A DNA stretch of 6,453 nucleotides, taken from contig MELN01000030.1 in NCBI GenBank assembly GCA_001768675.1, forward strand, positions 11,154-17,606. Direction: 5' to 3'. The notes beneath the pieces are model-generated. The model did not search any database, was not told the DNA's origin, and saw only the letters and a list, made by a program, of their open reading frames with translations. Of this stretch, positions 6,181-6,453 are shown piece after piece; position 1 is the first letter of the stretch, and the number at the start of each line of letters is the position of its first letter. This DNA comes from Actinobacteria bacterium RBG_16_64_13 (GTDB taxonomy: Bacteria > Actinomycetota > Thermoleophilia > RBG-16-64-13). Position numbers and translations under genes: made by a program.

Positions 6181-6453
6181 ATGTCTCACTCGATCTTCAA
6201 CAAGCGCGCAGCGAAAGACAAGGGCAAGACCCCGGAGAGCCGGCTGTCCGGCTCTTCTGCGCCTCGTGTCAAGAAGATCGCTCCGCAGTCCGAGCAGGCC
6301 TTCCATCTGGACATCACCGTCGATGAGGCCATGCGCGCTCTCGACTCCGAACTCTCCGGGCTCGCGCGACTCGAAGTAGCTCAAGCCGCCAAAGAGCGGG
6401 GCTGGGCTACTCTGCGCCGCGAACTCGAGCGCCGGCCGATCCGGACGACGGTC
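6181..6453 (+). CDS. Unrecognised protein, 5' part (3' partial)
   Basis: An open frame starts at ATG 6181 and is still open at the window end (91 codons). It is too near the edge to be complete, but its third codon positions are mostly G or C, like the genes before it, which supports real coding. The peptide begins MSHSIFNKRAAKDKGK, is basic and probably disordered to about residue 38, then has an acidic/hydrophobic stretch (FHLDITVDEAMRALDSELSG at 43-62) and a charged helical segment rich in Ala, Arg and Glu. No signal peptide or membrane helix is visible, so it looks cytoplasmic. I do not recognise a family. Its place after an ECF sigma gene raises the idea of a regulator, but nothing resembles the usual zinc-binding anti-sigma motif (HxxxCxxC). 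No SD precedes the ATG; TAAGCA at 6168-6173 is a poor -10 match at 7 bases distance. The overlapping frame ending at 6379 codes less convincingly. Confidence 0.6.
   Translation, partial: MSHSIFNKRAAKDKGKTPESRLSGSSAPRVKKIAPQSEQAFHLDITVDEAMRALDSELSGLARLEVAQAAKERGWATLRRELERRPIRTTV

Noticed and set aside
6098..6379. 93-codon + strand frame after the sigma gene
   Set aside because: It begins with a TTG inside the gap, is Ser/Arg-rich, and overlaps the better frame from ATG 6181.

Overview
This window is GC-rich bacterial DNA with every supported gene on the + strand. The reading frames use G or C at most third codon positions. Several traits fit a deep-branching Actinomycetota lineage (Geothermincolia- or Coriobacteriia-like) better than a proteobacterium: S-layer-homology (SLH) anchored surface proteins, an ECF sigma factor with an extended N-terminus, and genes that seem to start without a Shine-Dalgarno (SD) sequence just after a -10-like hexamer. 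SLH anchoring points to a thick-walled (monoderm-type) envelope. Chloroflexota or another SLH-using phylum remains possible; this placement is inference.

Layout: (1) 1-171 is the 3' end of a gene whose product ends in an SLH domain. (2) 254-2248 encodes an exported zinc metalloprotease of the M30/hyicolysin type (HEFAH plus a downstream Glu) with three C-terminal SLH domains. A perfect TATAAT lies 7 bases before its preferred start. (3) 2290-5265 encodes a 991-residue membrane-bound hybrid histidine kinase: an extracellular Cache-like sensor, two PAS domains, HisKA and HATPase_c, and a C-terminal receiver. It lies 41 bases after the protease gene, has a good SD, and is probably cotranscribed with it. 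(4) 5325-6071 encodes an ECF-type sigma-70 factor with an extra N-terminal segment of about 65 residues. (5) 6181-6453 is the 5' part of an unrecognised gene that runs off the window.

Together this looks like a cell-surface and signalling neighbourhood. Two wall-anchored SLH proteins sit next to a kinase that reads the outside of the cell and a sigma factor that could change transcription. No separate response regulator, HPt protein or obvious anti-sigma factor is visible, so the wiring between kinase, sigma factor and protease is conjecture. I see no RNA genes, mobile elements, CRISPR arrays or long repeats. No single element stands out as a clearly new system. The most interesting points are the protease-kinase pairing, the leaderless-looking starts, and a 16-bp palindrome that touches the kinase ribosome binding site.
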